A DNA stretch of 64,000 nt from Setaria digitata. Taxonomy: Eukaryota; Nematoda; Chromadorea; Rhabditida; Setariidae. Both the position numbers and the translations under genes were made by a program. The notes below the pieces were generated by a model that searched no databases, was not told where the DNA came from, and was given only the letters and a program-made list of their open reading frames with translations. Below are positions 13,511 to 25,417 of this stretch, in pieces (position 1 is the stretch's first letter; every line of letters starts with the position of its first letter). The DNA is taken from assembly GCA_003640385.1 (NCBI GenBank), contig RCAB01000070.1, positions 1-64,000 of the forward strand, given 5' to 3'.

Positions 13511-16124
13511 CAGTGACATTCTCATCTGTTAACAGAGGGCACATCGTAACTATATGATGCTACTGCAATTAGTGCAATATAATTGACTGATGTCATCTGA
13601 TGAAGCAAATTGCAGTACTGTTGCCATACTAGAAAAAAAAAAAAAAAAGAGAAACTTGTTGAAAGATTTGGTTTCATCCTGATCCATACTATCACTGTGT
13701 TGGTTTACTGAAAACGGGAGAGGCAGTAATCACCTTATCACCAATAATTAAATTAGTAATCAATAGCAATAAAATCGATAAAAAACAAGAATGGTGATAA
13801 ATTACTGAGTAGCAATGCATACTTTAATTAATGATCACTACCATTAATGTCTCTATGTAATTAGTAATTATTAGTAACATATAGTAAAGAAGAACGTTGA
13901 TGAAGGATAGATTTTGGAAAATTTATTTATATTGGTTGAAGTCGAAAATGGAATGAATGGAGTGAAATGCTACGTGATCGTGAAAGAAATTTTATGTCAC
14001 TAATACACTTATGCACAAACGAGTTTTACGTCAACAAGTTTGTCAGAGCAAGTTTTGTGAACATGTTTTAAGTGAACAATTTTTCCATTTTTAGCACGGA
14101 ATAATTTCATTTTAAGACGAAAATTACTTCCAAAGCTAAACAGAAAGAAAGAAAAGTAAAAACATTGCTAATATTTTCTCATTTGACTGTTTAAATTCGA
14201 CATTTTAATATTTCCCAGTGATGCATAGATGACACGAAGTCTGCGGGTAAAAATTACCTATTCACGGGTAGCGTCACACACTTCATGTGACTTGCTTGTT
14301 TCTTGAAGTCATTATTACTTCATCAAATTACGTATTACATTACAAATTTCAAAAACTCCTTATGTGATTGAAATGTGTAATGTAATTAATTAATCAGTGA
14401 ATTGATAAAAACAAAAAGAAAGTTAAATAAAAGATAATTTTGAAAATATTAGCGTGATGTGTTAGGTGAAATGTCGTTTACTGATGATTTGCAGATGACG
14501 AACAATTTACAGTAATTAAAGTATCTAGGGATTTCGAAATCTTCAAAAAACCATCGATTTTGACACTAATAATCTCTGAAACAATGGTGCAAACTAATTA
14601 ATCACTGTTTCTACGTCATGAAAATAAAATTCTTCAAGTTTTATGAATAATTAATTTATTGAAGCTGAATTGCTGCACAGTAAATGATCTAAGAACATTA
14701 CATAAAGGAACTTTAATTAGCTTAATATAATAGTTTCAGTTAGTTGTAAAATAATTTAGTTAGAAGTTTAAAATTGAACAAATAAAAAAATATTGGCCAC
14801 ACTAGAGAAAGATTAATCTTGTATTTCGCACAGAGCAAAAGAATAGGGAAGGAAGAAGGAACGCTGACGAAATTTTTGGTTGAATAAGGAAAGAAAACTT
14901 TGGCCTATTTAAATTTTTTTTTCTCCTTAAATTATAGCATGTGGTCTCAGTGGACACTAAATGTATTTATGATTGTTGATACAATTATACCAATTACTAA
15001 TTACCTGGAAGGATCAAAAATCTCGGCTAATTAATGCTGCAGACAGGAGGGATTTATCAGTGATAATTTGTTTTTAGTTATTTTAACCTAAATTTTTCAT
15101 TTACATTTCTCTTGCTGATATATTTTCCACATTTACCGAAAAATTCTCATCGTCTATTCAAATTTATTTTCATGTTTATATATTACTACTACACTTAAAT
15201 CACAACGAGTTATTCAATTTCATTCATTTCAAGTACCCCAGAGTATTTCATTCATCTTCCAGCATTAAATCCCTTATTCAATGGTTTAGATTAAATTTCT
15301 GTGATTTAAAATACTGAAATTTTATACCATTTCATTAGAATCAAACAATAAACGGATAATTAATTGCCAATCAAAATTAGTTGTAATGTGGTGTTTCAAT
15401 AGAACCAAAGAATAAACGGATAATTAATTACCAGCGGATTATCATAATATGGTGAGACAAATTCTGGTGCATTCCACCGAAAAAGTAAGATGAAATTTAT
15501 TCATTTGGAATTGCTAAATGATAAAGTATTCATCAGTTACTTATTTCATACTTTACTTCTAGCTGCAGCTGATTTTAACCATATCATATTCTAGTATTTA
15601 TAGGTCAGTTCTTTTTTCAGTCCACTAAGCTTTCAATTACAGTGCATGAAAAAAAACCTTCTGCTTTTGTGCCTTTCGTGCCAAGTGAGAATTTGGCTCA
15701 CATTAAAATTCTAGCTGCAAAAAATTATTCTCGAAAGCACTCACAAACTTCCCAAATAATATAGTTATGGTTTTTTGGCGTTCAAAATTGAATTTCTTTT
15801 TTTTAAAATTTCTTCATATTTTAAAATCTTTCTTCCCAACGCTTTTCGGACTCCTCAATCTCTGAACCACTGTTATACTGCATTTTGCACTAAATGAAAT
15901 TGAAATTCAAAACTGTGCAAAATGACACTTTTAACAGGCTACGTTTTCAATGGCATTTGAACGGGTCGATTAAATACCTAAATTTGAACAGATCAATCCA
16001 ATAAAGTCGCAAAAATTCATCATTTCAATAAGATGGCACGTCCCAATGAACTTTGCCTCAGATTTCTGCATCTTCCACTACCCAACCGTTGGGCAATCTC
16101 CCCTATCCCTCGGGCAAACCAGGT

Positions 16125-16170
16125 ACCACGCTGCTAATACTCTAATATAGATTTGCATTAGTAGCGTGGA
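16125..16170. repeat. Inverted repeat / stem-loop upstream of pir-1
   Basis: Arms 16126-16138 and 16157-16169 pair over 13 positions with one G/T wobble, plus a T-A pair at 16125/16170, around an 18-nt AT-rich loop. It lies in a locally GC-richer patch that also has a 6-1-6 palindrome at 16081-16093. The function is unknown. Confidence 0.5.
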
Positions 16171-16556
16171 AATAACATGGCCACTATGAAATTATTCCAT
16201 CTCGATCAATTAACGGTTGTTTTTTCGTTTATTATGTTGAGTTCTGGTTGTACTTGTTTGGATTCCGCTTGTTTTACGTTTGTATTTAATTTGACGAGTA
16301 AGGAGACTTCTAGACGGGTCCTGAGGGAGCTAGTTAAAATGTATTATGTGCTAGCAAAAGCTGGTAAACGAAACAAATATTCGTTATCTCGAAACTTCTT
16401 CTGCTGTTTCCGTTTACGTACAGTTCTTTCTTTATACTTCCTCACAGTTTTTTGCCCTTCAGTACAGTGCACTTTTTCATTTGCCTTGCACTTTGTGCTC
16501 GTTCCATCAAATGAGATGCAAATTGGAACTTTCGTTTTGCGCAGTGTTCGTTTTTC

Positions 16557-16558
16557 AG
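16557..16558 (+). promoter_or_regulatory. Candidate spliced-leader acceptor of pir-1
   Basis: GTTTTTCAG ends at 16558, 18 nt before the ATG at 16576. No in-frame upstream exon is needed, which is the usual picture for nematode trans-splicing. Confidence 0.45.
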
Positions 16559-16575
16559 CCATTGTAGAAGTGAGC

Positions 16576-18452
16576 ATGAATGGACATTTATCCAAGAGTA
16601 AATCGTCACATGACTACAAACGATGTTTACGACAAAAGAAATGCAACCAACGAAGACTTCCTGACAGGTAATGATGTGTTGATTGATGATCATTGAAGGG
16701 CTATTTTTTCATTGCATTCCAAGACTGAGACCAAATAGCCTAGAAATGGATTTTTTCTTTTTCGCTTTTTAATCAAGAAATGAAGCATTACGTAATTTGT
16801 ATTTCAGATGGATTAATTATGATCCGGTAGGGAAAGATATGAAAGGGACACGGTTTGTTGCTTTCAAGACACCCTTGCGACCTAATTATTTCGTAAATCG
16901 CAGTGCTGGATTTGATGAGCAGGACATTTTCGAAACGAAAACTTTACTTAATATGGTAACTTATGAGCTGAAATTATTTCTTAATATAGATGTTTACATA
17001 TATCGAAAACTCCTCCAGCAGTTGGGTGATCGGTGGAATTGATAGAGTTGGGAGATTAAAACGTATTTCGTGTCTCAATATATTTTTTTACAAATAGCGA
17101 TGAAGAGAGTATTGAGAAACCTTCCACCAGTATTAAAAGAAAAGAACTGTTATTCGTATAATTTATTCTGACTGGTTACTGAGCCCTACATGTTGTTTGT
17201 TTCAAAATGATCGTAACAAGTTTGGTTTATAATTGCATATATAATATCTGACAACGGTCAAAAATTTTTTGAGTTCTAGACATCTTTTCAGGCTAATGCT
17301 GTTGGTAAAAAGATAGGCCTTGTTATTGATTTAACAGCAACTGATAAATATTATGATCCACATGAGTGGACAGATGCTGGTGTTAAATATGATAAAATAT
17401 GGTGCGTGGGACATAGAGTACATACTCAAAACGAAAACATTCAAAAATTTTATAGCACCGTCAGTGATTTTTTATCTAGACACATCCATACTGGTTCGTA
17501 TCATTTCACTTTATAGGGAACAGAAGTATATCCACTATATATATATATTTATTGTTATCTTAAAAATTATTTTTTAATGTTGTGAAGTAGATAGTGCCAA
17601 ACTATGATAACGATAATTTACCATGTTAATAATGATGTGATAGTGAGTTTTCTTCTAAACATAGCAATACAGCGGCAGCTAAATTTTTGACATGCCGCGA
17701 ATGAAGTCCTCATCTTTTTATGTGGATACGAGTAATTTTCTTGGTGTGTATTATTCTCTCTCCTACAGCAATGAGCCGGGAAAAGAATTAGAAATTCCGC
17801 AATTTTTCTGTTTTGAACTTGTGATTTTTATATATATTTTTTAATTTGGTCGCTAAAAAATACAAAATACTTTGCATTGAATGTTCGGGTTAAGGGGGTA
17901 AATTCTTTTAACTGTTTGAGATCTGGAAATATTCAGAAGTATAGATCACAATTTTAGGTGAACTAATCGGTGTGCATTGTACGCATGGCGTGAATCGAAC
18001 AGGGTATATGATTTGTCGCTATTTAATTGAGGTTGATGGCTGGGATGTTGATAGTGCTGTTAAACGTATGTCTTTCCTTTTTTTTCTTTAAGTGAAGATA
18101 AAGGATTCGTTTTTTTTTTTTTTTTTTTTCCTTTGAAGACTTATTCTTGCGAATGGCTAACTTGCCATTACTGCTTTTACTTATTTTCTATGATGAGCTT
18201 GATCTTTCCTATTTACTGCCTAAATTCATTTTCTTTTTCTTAGAATTCGAATATTGTCGAGGCTATAAAATTGAAAGGAAAGAATATATCGATTCATTAC
18301 GAAATGACTGTGTTAGTGGGAAGCATTCAGCAATGTCCGTAGATTATGTTGGAAAATGTGTTCTTCTGGATAAAATATTCGATAAACAGCCAGAACATTT
18401 GAAAAATATTTTGCCATGTATAGATTTGAATGAATTTATTGCATCCACTTAA
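16576..18452 (+). CDS. pir-1: RNA 5'-tri/diphosphatase, PIR-1/DUSP11 family
   Basis: Five exons (16576-16667, 16808-16955, 17292-17493, 17958-18065, 18244-18452) give 252 residues with all phases matching. The order of motifs follows vertebrate DUSP11: LPDRWINYDPVG, GTRFVAFKTPL, KIGLVIDLTATDKYYDP, a CVGH element, and the Cys-phosphatase loop HCTHGVNRTG with Cys155 and Arg161 (Cx5R). This is followed by YMICRYLIEVDGW and FEYCRGYKIERKEYI. The family removes gamma and beta phosphates from RNA 5' ends. In C. elegans PIR-1 acts with the Dicer/ERI small-RNA machinery. I chose the ATG at 16576 because DUSP11 proteins start shortly before the RW motif and a TTTTCAG acceptor lies just upstream. The frame is open further back to 16177, so a longer N-terminus is possible but looks unlike protein. 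The donor at 17494 (GTTCGT) is weak. Confidence 0.9.
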
Positions 18453-21446
18453 TCTGAAATCTTTTATTTAGACAGTATTATTTTAAATTTGGGAAAGGTC
18501 TTCGTATTTCTGAATTTGTTTAATTTTTTTCTTCCGAGTTTTTTCCTGGGTCAGAAAGATAAGAAGTGATTGACTAAATTTATATGATAAATCAAGATTT
18601 CTGGATTCGTAAAAAAAATTACGCATACTCGGTTTTTTCTTTTCTTAGTTAAATATGTTTATCCTTATAAAACATGTATGTCGAGTTGGTCTCTTCTTTT
18701 TGATTGTACATTTACATATACCTCTGGTAATGGCCAAATATGTAGGATATTATAGGAATATAATTAATTGTTGTTAAGTATTTGATAATTGCTTTGTATT
18801 CCCATGTATATCTCAGCCATGTCCAAAAGTATGTTGGATATTTTTCTGGAATATTTAATGGCAAGAAATTATATGGTCTTCTAATTTTTAATGCAAGATG
18901 AACACTGTTTCTTTGAAATATGTACTGTTCCTTTTGTTAGTTTTATTGCTCTTTGTTGTGTGCTTCAATTCTTTTTCCCTTTTCCCGGATTTTCTTTTAA
19001 AACGCTCATTATTTTTTACTAATTTGGGAACTTCTTGTTGATTCCGTTACTTTCAGTGAAATACTTGATGGAGCTTGCAGTTGTATGAAGTCTTGGTAGA
19101 TGGAAATTCTTTTCATATTGTTAAGATTATTATAGTAATTGAATGGCAATCTTCTCTTGAGAAGTCTTAAATAAATTTTGAAACGAGGAACTTTTCATGT
19201 TGTTTACACCGACCGCTTTATAATTTTGGAAATGTTTGGTTGCCTTGAAAAACTTAAGTTTCAACTTCAAATTTATTTACCATATCCAGTTTTTGGTCAT
19301 TGCAGCTGAAGTTGTACAGCTAAAGTTGGCTTTTATACAATGGAGTTCCTTGTGTCATTATACAGCTTAACTAATGCATCTCCATCTTGCAACTAGACGA
19401 ATCGTGACCAAATTACACATTGAATTGGACTTCAGAATTGTGGTGAGGGAGAAGTTTCTGTAAATTTGGAGACAGTTAAATTTCATTACATAGCTTTAAG
19501 AGATAAGATTTTGGGTAATAGATGCTGATAATGAAATTGGCCTCAAAGAGGTGAACATCATCAAATGATCGAAAATGACGAGACTGTTAAAAAGAATGTA
19601 TTAGTGAAAAAAGAAAAATAAGAATAATAATAGCAACAAAGCAGCAACACTGGCATGAAACAGATCTTAAAGTATTAAATGTTTCTTTTATTTCTAAACT
19701 TCTGATGAGAATTTTGAACAGAGAAAGTTTAACTTCCGACAACAGTGTGCTTATGTTTTTTGAACCATCTGGTGTAGAGATAATTCCATTTCTCAGTAAG
19801 CAAATGATTGTTTTCTGATTCAAGATGTAACATAGACTGATCTCTTCTTATCCTTTTTCCTTCTATCACTGCGAAAAACAAAACTTTCGATAAGAAGTTA
19901 GCTAGTCTAGAGATAAACAAACTGCATTTTGCTGATAGCTCATCAGGGAGAAGTTGTAGGGTTATCATGAGTATCAATTCATAGTTTGAAAGTTTGTTTT
20001 TATCATTAGTGTTAATTCACAGCTTAAAACTTTGTTTTTACTACAATTATTCATTCATATTCCGGAAGCTTGTTCTTCTCATACGTATAAATTAAAAGTT
20101 TAAACTCAAACTACACTTATCATTCTTATTGTTACGCTTATCATTCTCTTTTCACCGGTTTTCTTGTATCATTACTCCTCAGACTGTTAGTCTCATTGTT
20201 ATCAATCATTCCATTGTGTTTTTATTATCTTTATTATTACCTTTTATAATAATGTTATTTGTGACAACAGCAACATTCAATTAATAATAGTAGTGGTGAT
20301 TAGCTGGTTGTTATTATTAGTACTATTAGAATGGCCACAATCCATTCTCAATTTTTTCAAATTTAAATCGAAATTATTAATTAATTTACAAAGATGAAGT
20401 ATTATTATAATATGGGATAGTCTGGAATGCAACTTCATCTAATGTTAGTCCGAACAAGTGATATAATTAATAACAAACGTAAATATTGGTAAGAATGGAA
20501 AAAATAAAAATTGTTTTTGTGATGTATATCGAATGAAATTCTTTGTAATAAACATTTAATGAAGTTTTTTTTTTTTATTTTTTGTGATGAAATTTGAAAC
20601 CAAATTCATTTTCTTTTGAAATCTTAGTGGAAAAAAAGAATTTACCATTCATTGATGATGCCTTTGCAGCACATAATATGATGAAAAATTAAGAAGAAAG
20701 AGAAGAATGACTTTTTCTTTCCTTTTTTTTTTTTTTTTTCTGAAATTTGATATGTTAAAAATGAATTGTTTTTATTTAAGTACAGCCTTTCGTTTATTTG
20801 GAATATACCAGGCGGAAAAAAAAAGGCTTTAAGTCTTTCTCTTATTTCGAAAATTTCCAAAATTCATTGCAGTTTCTTTCTCACTTCAAAAGCTTTTTCC
20901 CTTCTCCAGTTACTGATGCTTATCTCTTTTTTTTTTTTTTTTTCAATCATATGCTGCTATTCCTGATTATCACTATGTCTAGCTTCATTATTCTGCAGGA
21001 TAGCTCATAATCACTACTTCAGTTGAGCTTCTTACTTATCTGCAACACACGTTCTGCTAATTCGCTAGGTGAATTTAATGTCCAAAAATACAATTCAGAG
21101 CAGTAATTGATCGTTATCCAATCATTTTTGATGGCTCTGCTTCTTATCTATCGATTGATTGAAAAAGTTTGAACACAAAAATCACTAATTTTTTTTTTTT
21201 TTAACTGCAACCAGTTTTATTGTGCTATTTATTAATCTTCAGTTTTGCAACTTTTTCTGAAACATCAATCGATATTTGAAAGGCAATTAGGATGAGAAAT
21301 TATCATATCAAAATATTATCATTTTATTTCTCAATGAATTACAATCGCTTTATTGGTATTGAAAGGAAAAAAAAAAAAAAATTGCTAAAAAAAGATAAAT
21401 TTAATTTATTTGTTAAAATAAAACGACTTTTTCTTTTTTTATTTTT
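18453..21446. other. Intergenic interval
   Basis: Likely the pir-1 3' UTR (an AATAAA occurs at 19170-19175) followed by non-coding AT-rich DNA. The ORFs at 19587-19977 and 20642-21010 have no splice context or protein-like character. I see no RNA gene. Confidence 0.45.
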
Positions 21447-21448
21447 AG
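21447..21448 (+). promoter_or_regulatory. Candidate spliced-leader acceptor of the small secreted protein gene
   Basis: A T-rich tract ending TTATTTTTAG lies 13 nt before the ATG at 21462. Confidence 0.45.
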
Positions 21449-21461
21449 ATATTTTTTGTCA

Positions 21462-23389
21462 ATGGTATCATTACTCATTGTTCTTTTACTAATGAATATT
21501 TTTGTTGCTGCCAGATGTACACCTGTGGCAAAGCGTAAGTTTTTTTTTTTCTCCACTAAAGTTTATCATGATTTATCTGATTTATTTATCTATAGATAAT
21601 TTATCTAACCTTATTTGATAAGATAGTTGAAATTCTAATTAAGTGCAATATTGAGCCAAGAGAGATATGTGGAGACTGGACTCTTAAGACTCTAATTAAA
21701 ACGTGATAATATGAAAATGATTGCATTAAGAATACGATACAAACGAAATGTTTAGTATATTGCTTCTCCATTACTGTTTGCATGGTCAAAGGTTAATAAT
21801 AGATGGAAGGAAGGAAGGAAGGAACGGAGCTACTGTTTTTAATTAAGTTGATATCAACTAGCTATGCTTTTATTGCTGCAATTCACACAAACAATTACCA
21901 AAATTTTGCTGATAATGATGGAGTTTCACTTTTAATCAACTGTATTGAACTTGAATTAATTCACTATCTGGGAATAATATATTCCAATGATATTTTCATC
22001 GCATGATTGCTTAGGTAAAATTATCTTCCGGTAATCATGTGCATCATAGGGTTTTATGTAGGTATTCTATGTTAAGCTAACAGAAAGCAATTATTCCAGA
22101 TCACTGGTATGCTTTATCAGTGAAACTTCTGATGCGTTTTATCAGTGAAGCTTTATGTTGTAGTTTACATACTGCAATGAAATATCGAAGTAGATAGCTG
22201 TTGCAGATAAGCTATTTAAGTTCTGATAATATCTTATTTTTACAGCAACATTGGAAAGGAGGCTAATTCATCGTAATTACTACTGGTATACGAAAGGAAA
22301 GGAAGAACGATTGCGCAATGGTTCCACACCATTTGGTTTCGATCATTTACCGCCACAAACTGTCTTATGTGTGGTAATTGTGTATATGTTATGTATATAT
22401 GGAAAATTTTTAAGAATATTCTAGATGTACCGAGATTGCTTCGTCCTTGATTCTGTAGATACCGGGATTGTTCCATTTTTAATACTTTCTAGATATCGGA
22501 TTGTTCGGTTAAGCAGTTCTACGCTGAAAGTGCTTTGATGCTAGCTGATAGCCAGAAGACATTGGGCATTGCCCTTAACTAATAGATAATTTTAATTAAT
22601 TAATTAATCGAACGGTATTGAATAATTTAATTAATGAAGTAATGTTAAAGATAAGAATCAATAAGGAATTCAGTGCTTTCATGAATGAGGATAGAAAAAG
22701 AAGACAAATATGATATTTTCTTCTTTTCTCTTTGGAATTTGAAATTTAAGATTCTTAAAAGAAAATTTATTTCTCAAATTGCGAAATTCTAAATCACTTC
22801 TGAGAAAATGCTCGCAAGAAATGAGAAAAAGTGTCAGAATAAAAATTTTTTTTTCCACATAACCATTTCGGTAATTGAGAAACTTTCGAAAATAGTCATG
22901 TAACAAGTTCAAATGGCTAAGAATAAAGTTGCGATCATACTTACATACTTTGATAAGCGGCCTAATAATTTTCATTTCCACTAAAAGTGAAGCATTAAAT
23001 GAGTGTAATTGATATAAATTTATCACTCGTTACTTCACTTTGGTCAATACAAAACTTTCTTGATGAACTACTTTTATTAATGATATCTTACAAGACTGTT
23101 TTTTTTTTTTTTTTTTTTTAAATTAAAATTTTACCTGCACTCCAATATCGGTCAGTTATCTGCAGTTTTCAGTGGATGATGATTTGTTTTTAGATTGTGA
23201 AAAATTATAATCTTATGGCTATTTAACAGTTCCTTAACTAGCTTAACTAGGATTTGCTACAGTAGATTATTCTCAACTTAATGAATTTGCTGAAAATTTC
23301 AGATTCTTCATAAAACGATGAGCTGTGATGAGGTTATGCAAGCACTGAAACATTACAAAGAATATGTTCATACGGACCAATTTTCCTAA
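21462..23389 (+). CDS. Small secreted protein of unknown family
   Basis: Three exons (21462-21534, 22246-22373, 23303-23389) join in phase to 95 residues. Donors are GTAAGT and GTAATT, and acceptors are TTTTTACAG and AATTTCAG. The first 17 residues (MVSLLIVLLLMNIFVAA) are a classic signal peptide, so the product should enter the secretory pathway. The mature part is about 75 residues, with a basic middle (ERRLIHRNYYWYTKGKEERL), a possible N-glycosylation site (NGS), a GFDHLPPQTVLCV segment and a helical tail (MSCDEVMQALKHYKEYV). It has three cysteines after the signal core (one at the signal junction). Dibasic sites exist, so a peptide precursor is conceivable, but no repeated peptide is seen. 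I do not recognise a family. No single ORF covers it, so it is easily missed. Confidence 0.6.
21805..21823. repeat. GGAA microsatellite
   Basis: About five GGAA/GAAG units in the first intron of the small secreted protein gene. Confidence 0.85.
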
Positions 23390-25417
23390 TCAATTTGGTA
23401 ATTTTTTCATTTGTCACTAAAACAACCGGAAAATACATTTATTATACATTTAATTTTCATACTTCTTCAATCTTTTTGATCATACCTATAATAATATGAA
23501 CGATTTGTAACACTTTTCCTTTTAGGAACTTTAGAAATATGCATAGGATGGGAAGAAAGTTACTGACGAAAATTAAGTTTATTTATATTTTATACATGTA
23601 ATCACTGGTAAATTTCTATACCATTTTAGTGGATAAATTTTGAGCAAATTTTTTTCGTTTTTTTTGTAAAAGACAAGGAAACATTTTATTGGAGAATCTG
23701 GAAAAAAAAAAAAGTGAAGAAAAGCAATAAACTTACTATGCGAAACACTTCATGATAAATTTGATATCATAGGGAAATTTTGAATAGAAGCAGTTTGAGA
23801 GAAGAAGGAAATAATTTAGTCCGAAATTTACTATAATTAACATGACGTTTCGTGCTTTAGACAAAACGTAAAATGCTTAATTTCATATTCTATTTAAAAT
23901 GTAAGTTTAATTCGAATTAGTAGCTTTTTTTCACTCTTACTATGCCTCTGTTTTGCATATTATTTATTTCAACTGCCACAAACTTTTTAAATTTCCTGTT
24001 TTACGCTTACTGTAGAAATAAGTCAACTGATGTCTAATTAATACATTAAAGTAAGATGAAATCTAAACAGTCTGTTTGTTCAGTAAGGTTTCTACAAAAA
24101 CACTTCTTACCTAAGTTTAATTTTTAGTATCATTTCCCGGCAATGAGACGTAAAATTCAACATAACTGAACTTTCAAAAAACACGCTTTTCTATAGATCC
24201 ATTTTGTTATTGCAACAATCACTGATCAATTATTAAGCGTAACTGGAAACCAAATTGAGGAAGTCTGCTATATTTTTTTTAGCAGCNTTATATTTTTTTT
24301 AGCAGCTAAGGCAAAAAAAAAAAAATGAATGAGCTTCATTAATCGCTGTATGAAATAATATGTCAGTAATTCATGCATTTGCTGATGATCTTCATAACAT
24401 TATGATTTCTCAACAATTGTTAATTTTGAACATGATGATACTATTATTTAGAATTACCGATAGTTTTTATAATGAACTTGGAAGCAACAAATCTAAGTTA
24501 TGGAAAAACAGATTTAGACAGATATTTTCTGGTGTGTAAATTCGGTTAGTGCAATTTGTGTCTCAAATCAGAATACAACTCACATATCTCACTATTTATA
24601 CCATGGAATAATATGATTATTGATGAACTGAATGATTTGAGAGAACTCAGTCGGTAATTCGTGAATGGATACATTTCTCTAGCTTCATAATTCTGTTGGT
24701 AGAACTTTCAGAAAAATCATTTAAATAGCTCCATGTTAATGAAGGAATAAGTGGAAACTGCAAGAGGCAACTAAATGATCGTAAAGAAGGCTAGCAATAG
24801 AAACGGTGAACTTCTCAGGCAGGTCAGCCTGTTTCTTAGATCACTACAATATATTAGGTGCAATAGTAAGTTAACCGCTGATTTTACGTCTACTGTGTAC
24901 ATTTATTAGCAGATCAGTCGATATCCACTGTTATATTGATTCGATTGCTCTTATTCTGAGCCTTTAACAATATTTTATCATTTGTAATGACATAGAAAAC
25001 TGATTTCTTGTGCTGTGCTTAATCTTATTTCATATCTACTGTTCTAAATTGCTTCATAAGAAGAATGTTTCATAATTTATAGAAAACTTGTATTACAGAA
25101 AACTTGTAGAAGGATATAGTATTTGAATATGCATTATTACTTTAAAGGATAAGGGACTCCGAGTAAGGAAGATTTAAGAATAATAAATATCCCTCAGATT
25201 TTCATTTGCACAGATTGAAACAACAACCTATGTATGACCTATGTTGCAGAAAGTTTTCAGAAGTGAACTATAATAGAAAAAAAATGTATTTTGTGTTTTT
25301 CTCAAAAATGTAGACAAGTTACTTGTACATTAACGAATTATCTCTTATGTTAATGGCTAAGACTTCATGTGGTGCAGGGATATGTCTAGGAAAAACAAAG
25401 CGACAAGTAAACAAATT
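23390..25417. other. Intergenic interval between convergent genes
   Basis: An AATAAA at 23726-23731 may end the upstream gene. The rest is AT-rich without supported exons, and holds one single-N assembly joint at 24287. Confidence 0.45.
24269..24306. other. Assembly joint: single N between duplicated 18-mers
   Basis: The same 18 nt lies on both sides of the N at 24287 (24269-24286 and 24289-24306). This is the signature of two contig ends abutted without merging the overlap. Confidence 0.75.

Larger units (their letters stand above)
11059..16556. other. Gene-poor interval upstream of two divergent genes
   Basis: No exon I can support. It contains a TA/TG microsatellite, a GAAA run, several long A/T homopolymers, a strong hairpin near 13446-13510 and a second stem-loop at 16125-16170. 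ORFs at 13194-13557 overlap the ATGC-rich hairpin on both strands and look accidental. Promoters of the glycosyltransferase-like gene (leftward) and pir-1 (rightward) should lie in this interval. Confidence 0.5.

Noticed and set aside
13194..13557. Overlapping ORFs on both strands
   Set aside because: They owe their openness to the ATGC-rich palindrome and show no splice context or protein-like composition.
16177..16575. In-frame open extension upstream of pir-1 (about 133 codons)
   Set aside because: DUSP11-family proteins start near the RW motif, a TTTTCAG acceptor lies at 16558, and the extension is Phe/Leu/Cys-rich without recognisable character.
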